Below are positions 38,334 to 48,692 of a stretch of DNA of 56,979 nucleotides, in pieces; the first letter of the stretch is position 1; each line of letters starts with the position of its first letter. The stretch is from positions 1-56,979 of the forward strand of contig JAFMCH010000006.1 of the NCBI GenBank assembly GCA_017857875.1. Direction: 5' to 3'. The notes under the pieces were generated by a model, which was not told the DNA's origin, did no database searches, and saw only the letters and a list, made by a program, of their open reading frames with translations. The position numbers and the translations under genes are program-made. The stretch comes from Actinomycetota bacterium (GTDB lineage: Bacteria; Actinomycetota; Actinomycetes; S36-B12).

Positions 38334-40523
38334 CTAGAGGGAGGGGTTGACCGCGGCGGCGACCGCCCGGGTCAGGGGAAACCGAGCTAGGTCTTCCAAC
38401 CACACCCGGTTACCGCTGACATCTGCGATGGGCACCTGCCAGTTGGGGTACTCCTGATGGGTGCCAGGCTGATTTTGGGTGCGCACATCGCCCACCAGAT
38501 CGGGCACTGATACCCCGATCAGCCGCGCAGGGGTTTGCGCGATAAGACGATGGAGAGCGATCACGATTTCATCAATATCCGCGTGATCAGTATCTGCTTC
38601 GTCACGGCCGATGAGATCTCGCTCTGCCAGCAACGTCAGCCAGTCCGCTCTTTCCTTCTCGGCTCGATCCAACTCCGTGACCAGGTCGCCTTTCAACACA
38701 CCCAACTCATGCCGTAAGCGCACATGCTCACCCCGCAGATATCCGGCCGTTGGCGGAAGGTCGTGAACGGTCACCGACGCCAACACATCCCGCCGCCACT
38801 GATTTGGATCGATGATGTCACCGTGCTCATCTCGCTCAAACCACATGATGCTGGTGCCGAGCAAACCCCGGTCAGCCAGCACCTGCTGCACCCAGGGTTC
38901 GACCGTACCGAGATCCTCACCGACCACGAGCGCCTCAACTCGGTCCACCTCCAGGGCAAGAATGCCCACTAACGCTTCGTGATCAAAACTGACATAGGTA
39001 CCTTGATCGGCCGGCTCACCCTCAGGCACCCACCACATGCGAAAAAGTCCCAGCACATGATCAATGCGTATCCCCCCAGCGTTGCGAAGCACCGTGCGCA
39101 ACATATCGCGATAGGGCACGAATCCGGCCTCCGCGAGAGCATCTGGTCGCCAGGGCGGCTGCGCCCAGTTTTGTCCGAGTTGGTTGTACATATCCGGTGG
39201 GGCACCTACGGATACGCCCGTAGCCAGAACATCTTGAAGGGCCCAAGCATCGGCCCCGTCGTAGGCCACGCCCACCGCCAAGTCGTGCACGATGCCAATC
39301 GTCATGCCGGCGCGGAGCGCTGACGACTGCGCTTGTGCCAACTGTTCATCCATGAGCCACTGCAGCCACAGATGCCACCGCACCTCATCGGCGTGCCGCA
39401 TCCGCCACTCGCTGACTGCCTCATTCGCCGGATGCCGGTATTCAGCCGGCCACAATGTCCAGCGGGCGCCATATTCACAGGCCAGCGCACTCCAGGTCGC
39501 GAAGTCAATCAACCCCGGTCCCAGATGGGCTACGAAAGCGTCAAACGATGCTTGACGGCCGACGCTTAATTCAATGTCAGCAATCACTCGCAACGCTTCT
39601 GCCTTCGCCGCCCAAATGGCGTCGCGGTCAATTCGATCATCGGGCAGTGCGTGGAGTTCGGTGAGGAGGTCACCGATTGCTTTGCGTGCCTTCGCTGTGA
39701 GGTACGCAAACTCATTGATCGTCTCAATACGCAGGTAGATCGGGTTCATAAATCGACGTGATGACGGCAAATAGGGAGAGGGCTCCATCGGGGGCACGAA
39801 AGTCGACGCATGCATCGGATTGAGCAGCAGGAAATCGGCACCCAAGGACACTGAACTCCAGGTGGCCAGGTCACGAGCGTCAACGGTGTCGCCCATGCCC
39901 CACGAGTGTTGTGACCGAAGCGCATACAACTGAACCATCAGTCCCCACATGCGCTCCTTAACCGCGAGAGCACGCGCCGGTAAGCGCCTGGGGGTCACCA
40001 CCACAGTTCCCCGCGAAATACCCTCGGGCGTGGACGCGATCAACACATGCCATCCCAATGGCAGGTCCGCGGGAACGCAGAAGCTGGCCTCGCCCACCAG
40101 CCTGCCGTCAACCTCGCGGGGCGCCACCCAGTGCTCAAGCTGGGCAAGTTCAAGCGACCGGCCGTCTTCGCACTCCACCGCGACACGCACCGAGGCGCCG
40201 TGGTCGACATGTACCGGTAGTCGATGTTCGTCACCCTCGGTAATGACAAGTGTGGGCGGAAGCACCCGCCGCCAAGCGCGGATTTCTCGTTCACGGAGCG
40301 ACTGATCGACAGACTCCGTTGTGCTCGGGTCGCCACCCATCGCCGTGATGACCGCGCGAAGAGTGCGTTCAGCGACTTGGACATGTTCACCGGATTGGCT
40401 CCAGTACTCCGTGGCGATCCCCATCGCACGCGCAAGTTCGTGTAGAGCGGACGAGTACCTGGCATCAACCGCATCAATCGGGGTCATCTGCTGTCCTTTC
40501 ATGAGCCGTGCCTGATTCAGCAC
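38334..40523 (-). CDS. malQ: 4-alpha-glucanotransferase (GH77)
   Basis: MWGLMVQLYALRSQHSWGMGDTVDARDLATWSSVSLGADFLLLNPMHA...GIRIDHVLGLFRMWWVPEG...VVGEDLGTVEPWVQQ. Confidence 0.95.
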   Translation of the reverse strand: MLNQARLMKGQQMTPIDAVDARYSSALHELARAMGIATEYWSQSGEHVQVAERTLRAVITAMGGDPSTTESVDQSLREREIRAWRRVLPPTLVITEGDEHRLPVHVDHGASVRVAVECEDGRSLELAQLEHWVAPREVDGRLVGEASFCVPADLPLGWHVLIASTPEGISRGTVVVTPRRLPARALAVKERMWGLMVQLYALRSQHSWGMGDTVDARDLATWSSVSLGADFLLLNPMHASTFVPPMEPSPYLPSSRRFMNPIYLRIETINEFAYLTAKARKAIGDLLTELHALPDDRIDRDAIWAAKAEALRVIADIELSVGRQASFDAFVAHLGPGLIDFATWSALACEYGARWTLWPAEYRHPANEAVSEWRMRHADEVRWHLWLQWLMDEQLAQAQSSALRAGMTIGIVHDLAVGVAYDGADAWALQDVLATGVSVGAPPDMYNQLGQNWAQPPWRPDALAEAGFVPYRDMLRTVLRNAGGIRIDHVLGLFRMWWVPEGEPADQGTYVSFDHEALVGILALEVDRVEALVVGEDLGTVEPWVQQVLADRGLLGTSIMWFERDEHGDIIDPNQWRRDVLASVTVHDLPPTAGYLRGEHVRLRHELGVLKGDLVTELDRAEKERADWLTLLAERDLIGRDEADTDHADIDEIVIALHRLIAQTPARLIGVSVPDLVGDVRTQNQPGTHQEYPNWQVPIADVSGNRVWLEDLARFPLTRAVAAAVNPSL

Positions 40524-40593
40524 GCCGCCTGCACTGATGGCATGTCGGAATCCGGAGTGAAACTACTACCCATCCTTCTCTACGGTGGCACCT

Positions 40594-41418
40594 ATGTCGG
40601 CTCCCTCGCAACAAGCAGTTTCCCGCGTTGGCACGGCCTGTACTTTGATGCACGTCGCCGGTGGACCGGTGGCGCTTCACGAGTTGGCTGCTGCGACGTG
40701 CGTGAGTGAGCGGCAGTTGCAGCGAGATTTCACCGAGGTATTGGGCACTAGCCCTCGGCAATACGGCGGGTGTGTCCGCACGACACGAGCGCGACGCAAA
40801 CTCAGCGGCGCAACCAGCGTCACCGATGCCATCTTTGACGCCGGATACGGTTCGGTTCGCGCGTTTTATGACGAGGCAGCCCGCCGACTCGGCATGACCC
40901 CGCGTGATTACGCCATGGGAGCCCCCCAACATCTGTTGCTGTGGTCGATCACCCCAACGAAGGTGGGAACTGTGTTGGCCGTGGCATCACCTCAGGGGCT
41001 CTGTTCGACAGGCATTGGCGAACCCGACGAATTGACACGAAACATGCTCGCTGAGTTCCCGAATTCGGTCCTCGTTCGAGATGACGATGCCATGCGCGAT
41101 GTGATGGTTGCGCTTGCTTTTTTGGCCGGTGGGCAACAAGCACCCGAACTGCCGCTCCACGTGCAAGGCACCGCGTTCCAGGCCCGCGTATGGTCGGCCC
41201 TGCGGACGATTCCATCAGGTGAAACGCGCACTTACACGCAGATTGCTGAGGTAATTGACCAACCCCAGGCAGTTCGAGCAGTGGCCAACGCCTGCGGGGC
41301 CAATCCGACAGCGCTGGTCATCCCGTGCCATCGGGTCATTCGTTCTGATGGATCACTCGGTGGTTATTACTGGGGTATTGAGATCAAACAATCACTGCTC
41401 GCATCCGAGTCTGCGTGA
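40594..41418 (+). CDS. AraC-type HTH fused to methylated-DNA--cysteine S-methyltransferase (Ada-like, no N-terminal Cys4 domain)
   Basis: AraC-like HTH (CVSERQLQRDFTEVLGTSPRQY...DAGYGSVRAFYDEAARRLGMTPRDY) followed by MGMT domain with NPTALVIPCHRVI active site. Confidence 0.9.
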   Translation: MSAPSQQAVSRVGTACTLMHVAGGPVALHELAAATCVSERQLQRDFTEVLGTSPRQYGGCVRTTRARRKLSGATSVTDAIFDAGYGSVRAFYDEAARRLGMTPRDYAMGAPQHLLLWSITPTKVGTVLAVASPQGLCSTGIGEPDELTRNMLAEFPNSVLVRDDDAMRDVMVALAFLAGGQQAPELPLHVQGTAFQARVWSALRTIPSGETRTYTQIAEVIDQPQAVRAVANACGANPTALVIPCHRVIRSDGSLGGYYWGIEIKQSLLASESA

Positions 41419-42341
41419 ACACCGCTCGGAGGTGGCTGCCGTTTTACCTGCCGCTCGCGCTCATCTGGGGTTGCTCATTTCTCTTCATCAAAGTCGGGCT
41501 TGACTCCTTCAGCCCGGTTGGCGTGGCATTCGGCCGGATTTTTCTCGGCGCCCTCACATTGATCGGCATCTCCCTAGTACTTCGCTCTCGGCTCCCACCA
41601 CGATGGTCATGGAAATACCTGTTCGTCGTGTCTTTGCTCTGGGTATCGATCCCGTGGATGCTCTTCAGCTTCGCTGAGACACAGGTCTCATCCGCCCTCG
41701 CCGGAATCATCAACGCACTTACGCCGCTGATGACTCTGGCCGCGATCGTGGTGGCATTTCGTGAAGAGAAGCCCACTGGTCGACGCATCGCCGGGCTGGT
41801 CATGGGCTTCATCGGCATGCTCATCGTGGTGGGCGTGTGGCAACCACTGGCGCTGGCCAGCACGTGGGCGATCGGCGGGCTGATTGTGGCCGTTGCCTGC
41901 TACGGCATGGGTTTTCCCTTTGCTCGCCGATACCTCACCGGCCCTTCCGCTCGCGAGCCCATTCCGGCGCTCTCTTTAGCAACGGGACTGCTGCTGTGGG
42001 GGGTCATCATCACCACACCCATCGCGCTCATCACCGGGATTGGCGACGGCCCATTCACGGCTGCGTCCATTGCCAGTGTTGCAGCTCTGGGAATCTTGGG
42101 CTCAGGAATCGCGTACCTGTTGAATTTTCAGGTAACCCAGCGTGCAGACGCGACAACGGCCAGCACAGTTACCTACCTCACTCCGCTGGTTGCGGTGATA
42201 GCCGGCGCGGTGATTCTTGGTGAGCAATTGTCTTGGAATCAGCCGGTCGGCGGCGTCATCGTCGTTCTCGGGGCCGCCGTGGCTCAGGGCCTCCTACCCC
42301 GCGGCACACCTTCACCGCGCACGCGTAGTCGCCGACGTTAA
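41415..42341 (+). CDS. EamA/DMT family transporter
   Basis: About 10 TMs; LALIWGCSFLFIKVGLDSFSPVGVAFGRIFLGA and a second EamA repeat TASTVTYLTPLVAVIAGAVILGEQL. Confidence 0.9.
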   Translation: MNTARRWLPFYLPLALIWGCSFLFIKVGLDSFSPVGVAFGRIFLGALTLIGISLVLRSRLPPRWSWKYLFVVSLLWVSIPWMLFSFAETQVSSALAGIINALTPLMTLAAIVVAFREEKPTGRRIAGLVMGFIGMLIVVGVWQPLALASTWAIGGLIVAVACYGMGFPFARRYLTGPSAREPIPALSLATGLLLWGVIITTPIALITGIGDGPFTAASIASVAALGILGSGIAYLLNFQVTQRADATTASTVTYLTPLVAVIAGAVILGEQLSWNQPVGGVIVVLGAAVAQGLLPRGTPSPRTRSRRR

Positions 42342-42351
42342 GGTCGAACGC

Positions 42352-44445
42352 GTGACTGACACCAGCCCGATCTATCCCTCCCCGGCCCGCCTTGACCTGA
42401 TTGAGCAACTTCACGGACACGAGGTGGCCGACCCGTACCGATACTTAGAAGATCCCACCGATGCGCGAACAATCCAGTGGCGAGCCGATCAAGAGCCACT
42501 CATCAGGCACGAGCGCACCGGATGGTCAACTCGCCCGCATTTCGCTGAACGCATCGAGCAGTTGATGGGCTCGGGAACCATCTCACCGCCGTACTTTCGC
42601 AATGACCGCACATTCTTTATGCGCCGGGACCCAGGTCAGCAGTTTGCCGTGTTGTACACGATTGACCCGGGCTCGACGCAGCCGCGCGTCCTGCTCGACC
42701 CCATGGTGTTAGACCCCGAAGGGCTGACCACCTTGGACTCTTGGCAGCCCAGTAAAGATGGCACTCGAATCGCTTATCAGATCTCTATCGGCGGTAACGA
42801 GGAATCAATTTTGTACGTGATGGATACCACCACCGGCGATGTCGTGGACGGTCCGATTGATCGATGTCGGTATTCGCCGATCGCATGGTTACCCGGGGCT
42901 GACGCCTTTTACTATGTGCGACGGCTGCCGCCTGAGGATCTTCCTGCGGCCGAGGCTAATTTCCATCGACGGGTCTATCTGCACTTCGTCGGTGCCGATC
43001 CGCTTGCAGATGTGCTGATTTTCGGCGCCGGCATGACCATGACCAATTATTACGGTGTTGAGGTCAGCCGCGATGGCCACTGGTTGCAGGTGTCGGCCGC
43101 AGAGGGAACCGAACCCCGCAATGACCTCTGGCTTGCCGACCTCACCACGAGCTCGCCTGAGCAGCCAGCGTTCGTACTGGTGCAGGGCGATGTCGACGCC
43201 CAAACCGGGATTGACTTTGGGCGTAATGGTCTGCTGTATATATCGACCGACCGCGAAGCTCCTCGTGGCCGCGTGTGTGTGACAGATCCCGAACACTTAG
43301 CCGCGACCGACTGGCGCGACCTGATTGACGAAGACCCCGATGCCGTCCTCGATGGATTCGCCATCCTTGATGGGCCTGAGCTCACCCAGCCGATGATGCT
43401 CGTGGTGCGCACGCGGCACGTCATCAGCGAGTTAACACTGCACGATTTGAAGTCAGGCGCCCTGATCGAACGTATAGACCTACCTGGCGCGGGTACTTTC
43501 GCCGGACCCATTGAGCGTCCAGATGGCGGGCCGGTGGTGTGGGGCGTCTACACCGATCACACCACCGTGCCCCAGATTTACGCGTTCGATGGCCGCACTC
43601 GGGAGCTATCGCTTTATGCCGCTCCACCCGGAGTGGTCGACGTGCCCACCGTGCACTCCCAGCAGGTCACGTACACCAGCGCCGATGGGACCTTGGTTCG
43701 GATGTTCATCATTTCCCCGACCGGTATTGCCGATCAGCCACGCCCCACCGTTCTCTACGGATACGGCGGGTTTGGAATTCCACTCTCACCCGGATACTCA
43801 GCCTCGGTGCTGGCCTGGGTTGAAGCCGGTGGCGTGTGGGCCGTTGCGAATCTGCGCGGTGGTGGCGAGGAGGGCGAAGAATGGCACAGGGCCGGCATGC
43901 TGGCGCACAAGCAGAACGTGTTCGATGACTTTCACGCTGCCGCCGAATACCTGATCGAACAGGGCTGGACCTCGCGGGAACAATTGGCCATCAACGGCGG
44001 ATCCAACGGCGGTTTGCTCGTTGGTGCCGCGATGACTCAGCGCCCAGACCTCTATCAGGTTGTCGTGTGCGTCGCACCCTTGCTGGACATGGTGCGATAC
44101 ACCACGAGCGAGTTGGGACCCACCTGGACAGTCGAGTACGGCGATCCTGACATCGCCGACGAACTGGGCTGGCTTCTGGGCTACTCCCCCTACCACCGAG
44201 TAGTGAACGGCATCGACTACCCCGCCACGATGTTCGTCGCCTTCGACAACGACACCCGCACCGACCCGATGCACGCACGCAAGATGTGCGCTGCCGTACA
44301 ACACGCGACCACCGGCATGCGCCCGGTTCTCCTGCGTGCGGAGGGAGATGTCGGACACGGCGCGCGGTCAACCTCCAAGGCAATCGACGAATCAGCCGAC
44401 ATGCTGGCCTTCATGGCCCGGTGGACGGGGCTACACACCGCTTAG
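42352..44445 (+). CDS. prolyl oligopeptidase family serine peptidase (S9)
   Basis: LHGHEVADPYRYLEDPTDARTIQW; NLRGGGEEGEEWHRAGMLAHKQNVFDDFHAAAEYLI; NGGSNGGLLVGAAMTQRPDL (GxSxGG). GTG start (VTDTSPIYP). Confidence 0.95.
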   Translation: MTDTSPIYPSPARLDLIEQLHGHEVADPYRYLEDPTDARTIQWRADQEPLIRHERTGWSTRPHFAERIEQLMGSGTISPPYFRNDRTFFMRRDPGQQFAVLYTIDPGSTQPRVLLDPMVLDPEGLTTLDSWQPSKDGTRIAYQISIGGNEESILYVMDTTTGDVVDGPIDRCRYSPIAWLPGADAFYYVRRLPPEDLPAAEANFHRRVYLHFVGADPLADVLIFGAGMTMTNYYGVEVSRDGHWLQVSAAEGTEPRNDLWLADLTTSSPEQPAFVLVQGDVDAQTGIDFGRNGLLYISTDREAPRGRVCVTDPEHLAATDWRDLIDEDPDAVLDGFAILDGPELTQPMMLVVRTRHVISELTLHDLKSGALIERIDLPGAGTFAGPIERPDGGPVVWGVYTDHTTVPQIYAFDGRTRELSLYAAPPGVVDVPTVHSQQVTYTSADGTLVRMFIISPTGIADQPRPTVLYGYGGFGIPLSPGYSASVLAWVEAGGVWAVANLRGGGEEGEEWHRAGMLAHKQNVFDDFHAAAEYLIEQGWTSREQLAINGGSNGGLLVGAAMTQRPDLYQVVVCVAPLLDMVRYTTSELGPTWTVEYGDPDIADELGWLLGYSPYHRVVNGIDYPATMFVAFDNDTRTDPMHARKMCAAVQHATTGMRPVLLRAEGDVGHGARSTSKAIDESADMLAFMARWTGLHTA

Positions 44446-44453
44446 GAGCACCC

Positions 44454-45401
44454 ATGTCCGACCAAGACGTCGTGAACGCTGATGACACCTCGATCATTGC
44501 CGAGTGGTGGCAAAGCCTTGAGTCATTGCCGTTCGATGAAGTTTTCCGAATCGCGATCGTCATCGGTATTGCTGTGCTCTTGCACTTCGTTCTGCGCCGC
44601 ACGATTCGTAGCTTCGTCAAGCGGACTGTTGACCGAGCACCCCAAAAACAGCAGCGAAATCGTGGCGGTCTCGCCCCGGGCGATAAGGAGGTAGTCGAGC
44701 AGTTACGGGAGCGCACCGCCCAACGGGCTCAAGCCTTCGGCACGCTCCTGCGCAGTGCTGCGGCCATAGCGATCTGGTCGATCGCCACACTCACGATCTT
44801 GTCGATTATCGGCATCAACGTGACTCCGATTCTGGCCAGCGCGGGGGTCGCCGGTGTGGTCATCGGTTTTGGCGCACAAACGCTAGTCGCCGACTACCTT
44901 GCCGGCATCTCCATCATCTTTGAGGATCAACTCGGCGTGGGTGACGTCGTTGACACCGGCCAGGTCCTGGGTGTCGTTGAGGAAGTTGCCCTTCGCTACA
45001 CGCGCATACGCGACTTCTACGGCACCGTTTGGTACATCCGCAACGGTCAGATGCAATATGTGGCCAACCAGTCCCAGGGCTGGACATACGCCTTGCTCGA
45101 TATTCCCGTTGCTGTCACCACCGACCTCAACGTCTTACGTGATGTCGTGAATCGTGCGGGCGCGGAATTATTTGCTGATCAGCGACATCAACCCGACCTC
45201 CTCGAGGCCCCTTTCTTTGGCGGAGTGGAGGCACTTGCCGGAGACGCCGTGACCGTTCGAGTCATGGGCCGGATCCGCCCGCCCAACCAGTACGCCACGG
45301 TGCGCACCATCCGCCAGGCAATGAAAATCGCCCTCGATAACGCCGGAATTCGAGTTCCCCAGCAGATAATTCAGATCGACGAGGTGCCAAGGAGCGAATA
45401 A
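44454..45401 (+). CDS. mechanosensitive ion channel family protein (MscS)
   Basis: ILASAGVAGVVIGFGAQTLVADYLAGISIIFEDQLGVGDVVDTGQVLGVVEEVALRYTRIRDFYGTVWYIRNGQM; ATG after TTAGGAGCACCC. Confidence 0.95.
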   Translation: MSDQDVVNADDTSIIAEWWQSLESLPFDEVFRIAIVIGIAVLLHFVLRRTIRSFVKRTVDRAPQKQQRNRGGLAPGDKEVVEQLRERTAQRAQAFGTLLRSAAAIAIWSIATLTILSIIGINVTPILASAGVAGVVIGFGAQTLVADYLAGISIIFEDQLGVGDVVDTGQVLGVVEEVALRYTRIRDFYGTVWYIRNGQMQYVANQSQGWTYALLDIPVAVTTDLNVLRDVVNRAGAELFADQRHQPDLLEAPFFGGVEALAGDAVTVRVMGRIRPPNQYATVRTIRQAMKIALDNAGIRVPQQIIQIDEVPRSE

Positions 45402-45418
45402 AGGGCCAGACTGGGCTC

Positions 45419-46912
45419 ATGAGCAAGTTGTGTCTGGTTACAGGTGCCACCGGTTATGTGGGCGGCCGCCTCATCCCTCGACTACTGGAAGCAGGCCGAC
45501 GAGTTCGGGTGATGGTGCGCCATCCGGAGCGTTTGCGGGACATGCCCTGGTACGACGACGTCGAAGTCGCCGTGGCAGACGCCGGCGACATTGATTCACT
45601 GATCTCCGCGCTTGTCGACGTCGATGTGGCCTATTACCTGCTCCACTCGCTGCAGCATGGGCAGGAACTAGAGACCGAGGAACGTCGGCTCGCTCGTAAC
45701 TTCGCCAACGCAGCCCGAATCAATAACGTGAGTCGCATCGTGTACCTCGGCGGCTTGGCACCGGACATACCGCTCGGCAAAATGAGCCCGCACATGCGCT
45801 CTCGGGTCGAGGTCGGCGAGACCCTGCGTGCCTCTGGTATTCCCGTGGCCGAGTTGCGAGCCGCGGTCATCATCGGCTCAGGATCTGCGTCATTTGAAAT
45901 GCTCCGGTACCTCACCGAGCGCCTTCCGGCCATGATCACACCCCGCTGGGTGCGCACGAAGACCCAACCAATCGCGGTGCGTGACGTGTTGCGTTACCTC
46001 GTGCGTGCAGCCGATTTGCCGCCGGAAGTCAGTCGGTCCTTTGATATCGGCGGACCAGAGGTCATCAGTTACGAAAACATGATGCACCGCTACGCAGCCG
46101 TCGCTGGCCTTCCCAAGCGCGTGATCTTGCCGATCAACCTGCTCTCGCCCGGCTTATCTAGCCATTGGGTCGGTCTCGTAACGCCTGTTCCGCGCCGACT
46201 CGCCAAGCCTCTGGTGCAATCGCTGAGGCACAACTCGGTGTGTCTGGAAAACGACATCAAGCGGTGGATTCCCGACCCGCCTGAGGGTCTGATGGGATTT
46301 GATCAGGCAGTATCGCTTGCGCTGCAACGTGTGCGAGACGCCGATGTGGCGACCCGGTGGTCGTCGGCCTCCTACCCGGGCACTCCGAGTGATCCACTAC
46401 CGACCGACCCCGACTGGGCCGGTGGCACTCTTTACACCGATGTGCGGACGGTGGAGTCATCGGCTTCGCCAGCCGAGATGTGGCGAGCCGTCGAACGCAT
46501 TGGTGGTGATCATGGGTGGTATTCAGCGAGTTTCTTATGGGAGGTACGTGGGCTCATGGATCGGTTGGCTGGCGGAGTCGGATTACGCCGCGGCCGACGC
46601 GACCCAGACCAACTGTTGGTGGGCGACTGCGTTGATTTCTGGCGCGTCGAGGAACGACAGCCCCCACACCTGCTGCGTCTACGTGCGGAGATGAAGATGC
46701 CGGGCCTGGCGTGGCTTGAGTTCACGATCACCGAGAAGCCAGGCGGTGGATCAGTCTTGCAACAGCGCGCGGTGTTCTACCCGCACGGATTGACCGGTCA
46801 CGGGTACTGGTGGTCAGTTGCTCCCTTCCACCGTTTCGTCTTCCCTGGCATGGCCGCGCATGTCGTGGCTGAAGCAGAGGGGCACCCCATGCTCGCCGCC
46901 GCAGGCTCCTAG
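45419..46912 (+). CDS. SDR/NAD(P)-binding protein with C-terminal DUF2867-like domain
   Basis: CLVTGATGYVGGRLIPRLLEAGRRVRVMVRHPERL Rossmann motif; C-terminal LLVGDCVDFWRVEE...LRAEMKMPGLAWLEFTI...AVFYPHGLTGHGYWWSVAPFH. Confidence 0.9.
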   Translation: MSKLCLVTGATGYVGGRLIPRLLEAGRRVRVMVRHPERLRDMPWYDDVEVAVADAGDIDSLISALVDVDVAYYLLHSLQHGQELETEERRLARNFANAARINNVSRIVYLGGLAPDIPLGKMSPHMRSRVEVGETLRASGIPVAELRAAVIIGSGSASFEMLRYLTERLPAMITPRWVRTKTQPIAVRDVLRYLVRAADLPPEVSRSFDIGGPEVISYENMMHRYAAVAGLPKRVILPINLLSPGLSSHWVGLVTPVPRRLAKPLVQSLRHNSVCLENDIKRWIPDPPEGLMGFDQAVSLALQRVRDADVATRWSSASYPGTPSDPLPTDPDWAGGTLYTDVRTVESSASPAEMWRAVERIGGDHGWYSASFLWEVRGLMDRLAGGVGLRRGRRDPDQLLVGDCVDFWRVEERQPPHLLRLRAEMKMPGLAWLEFTITEKPGGGSVLQQRAVFYPHGLTGHGYWWSVAPFHRFVFPGMAAHVVAEAEGHPMLAAAGS

Positions 46913-46997
46913 GCGCACCATAGAGGGCGTGCCTGATGTCCATGGGTGAACTCGGGCTTGACAAAGTATTGACTAACGAAAACCAAGGAGAGCACTA

Positions 46998-48263
46998 ATG
47001 GGCTTGATTTCCCGCGCGGCATCGCTTGCATCGGTGCCGGTCACCACGGGGGCCCGCATGGCCGGTGCAGCAACTGCGGCCGCTTTTGGTGCGGACAAGG
47101 ACGCCATGTACGCCAAGGCCACGGCGGCTTCCATTGAGACCTTGACCTCCGCGCTAGCAAAGGCCCGTGGACCGGCCCTGAAGTTCGGCCAGGCCCTTGC
47201 CGTGTTCTCTTCCGCGCTTCCTCCCGAGCAGGCCGCCCAACTGTCAGCGCTGACGCGCCTTTACGAAGACGCCACCCCGCAACCCATGAGCAAAATCTCA
47301 AAGGTGTTCGATCAGCTCCCTGCGGGGGTTGACGTTGATCCTGAGGCAATTGCTGCGGCAAGCCTCGGCCAAGTGCACCGCGCCACCTGGACTGATGGTC
47401 GCCCCGTTGCCATCAAGGTCCAGTATCCCGATGCTCCGAGGGTCGTTAAGTCAGACATGCTTCAGTTGAAGGCTATGGCTCCCCTCGTGGGTCGACTACT
47501 GCCTAATCTTGATGTTCGCGCCCTCATCGACGAGCACGCACAGCGACTCAGTGAAGAACTTGACTACACCAAAGAGGCTGCGTGGCAGGAGAAATTCCGA
47601 CTCGGCTGGGCCGGAGACAACATCGTCATTCCCGAAGTCCTTTTCGCAACGAAAACGATTCTGGTGACCGAATGGATCGAGGGCACCCCCTTTACCGCTC
47701 TAGCAAATGAGCCTGGCGAGCGACGCAATGCCGCGGGTCGCGCACTAGCCCGGTTCGCCTTCTGGTCACCGCGCCTCGTGGGGGCAACCCATGCCGATCC
47801 ACATCCCGGCAACTTCCGACTTCTCGCTGACGATCGTCTGGCCGTGTTGGATTTCGGAAGTGTTGCCGCAGATGCCGGCATCTTCACCCGCTTATTCACC
47901 ACCACCATGCTGCTCAGTGTGGACAGCGACTTCGAGGCCGTCCGGCAGGCCTGGGTGGATGCAGGATTAATAGCCGAATCAACGACGACCGAACAACTCT
48001 TAGGCCTTCTCGACGTCGATACGCGCCCCTACACACGCGAGGAATTCACGTTTAGTCGCGAGTGGCTGCAGTCACGCTCGCAGGCGTGGCAAGACCCGGT
48101 CGTCGCGCTGCAAGGAGTGAATCAATTGCGCTTTCCCCCCGACTACCTCCTCGAGCATCGCGCTGTGATGGGCTCGCTGGCGTTGCTGTGCAGCATTGAC
48201 GCAACGGTTGACTTCCGTGCCGTGCTCGATCAGGTCGAACAAGACCTCACCGATGCCGCCTAG
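46998..48263 (+). CDS. ABC1/AarF/UbiB-family kinase-like protein
   Basis: GPALKFGQALAVFSSALPPEQAAQLSAL...ASLGQVHRATWTDGRPVAIKVQYPD...GATHADPHPGNFRLLADDRLAVLDFG; SD AAGGAG. Confidence 0.95.
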   Translation: MGLISRAASLASVPVTTGARMAGAATAAAFGADKDAMYAKATAASIETLTSALAKARGPALKFGQALAVFSSALPPEQAAQLSALTRLYEDATPQPMSKISKVFDQLPAGVDVDPEAIAAASLGQVHRATWTDGRPVAIKVQYPDAPRVVKSDMLQLKAMAPLVGRLLPNLDVRALIDEHAQRLSEELDYTKEAAWQEKFRLGWAGDNIVIPEVLFATKTILVTEWIEGTPFTALANEPGERRNAAGRALARFAFWSPRLVGATHADPHPGNFRLLADDRLAVLDFGSVAADAGIFTRLFTTTMLLSVDSDFEAVRQAWVDAGLIAESTTTEQLLGLLDVDTRPYTREEFTFSREWLQSRSQAWQDPVVALQGVNQLRFPPDYLLEHRAVMGSLALLCSIDATVDFRAVLDQVEQDLTDAA

Positions 48264-48660
48264 TCAAGAACTCACGCCCTACGAACGCTTCGGCGGGCAT
48301 GAGTTCTTCGCATCCCTCGTGCACGAGTTCTATGTCGAGGTAGGTAAGGATGCTCACCTGCGGGCTATGTATCCAGACCAGGATCTTGGGCCAGCTGAGG
48401 AACGCCTACGACTGTTTCTCGAGCAGTATTGGGGCGGCCCCACGACCTATTCTGACGAACGCGGGCATCCGCGGCTTCGAATGCGCCATGCCCCCTATGT
48501 AATCGACCCGCAGGCCCGTGACCGTTGGTTAGCCTGCATGCGAACCGCCGTTGATCGCCAAGCACTCCCCGACGCGCAAGAACGCGAACTGTGGAACTAC
48601 CTCTACCAAGCCGCCATGGCTATGGTCAACACGATGCCAAGCGAGCCATTGAACCCGTAA
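48253..48660 (+). CDS. truncated hemoglobin (group II, trHbO-like)
   Basis: YERFGGHEFFASLVHEFYVEVGKDAHLRAMYPDQDLGPAEERLRLFLEQYWGGPTTYSDERGHPRLRMRHAPYVI. Confidence 0.93.
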   Translation: MPPSQELTPYERFGGHEFFASLVHEFYVEVGKDAHLRAMYPDQDLGPAEERLRLFLEQYWGGPTTYSDERGHPRLRMRHAPYVIDPQARDRWLACMRTAVDRQALPDAQERELWNYLYQAAMAMVNTMPSEPLNP

Positions 48661-48680
48661 CCGCTTGCAGGAGACTGCGC

Positions 48681-48686
48681 TAGGCT
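48681..48686 (+). promoter_or_regulatory. putative -10 element for leaderless GH13 gene
   Basis: TAGGCT followed by 6 nt and the GTG start at 48693. Confidence 0.45.
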
Positions 48687-48692
48687 CATTGC

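Noticed and set aside
43798-44358. 186-aa minus-strand ORF
   Set aside because: Antisense to the S9 peptidase catalytic domain.
46957-46973. TTGACAAAGTATTGAC direct repeat upstream of the AarF gene
   Set aside because: Resembles HspR/HAIR half-sites at first sight, but the halves are direct rather than inverted and too short; more likely just a -35 region.
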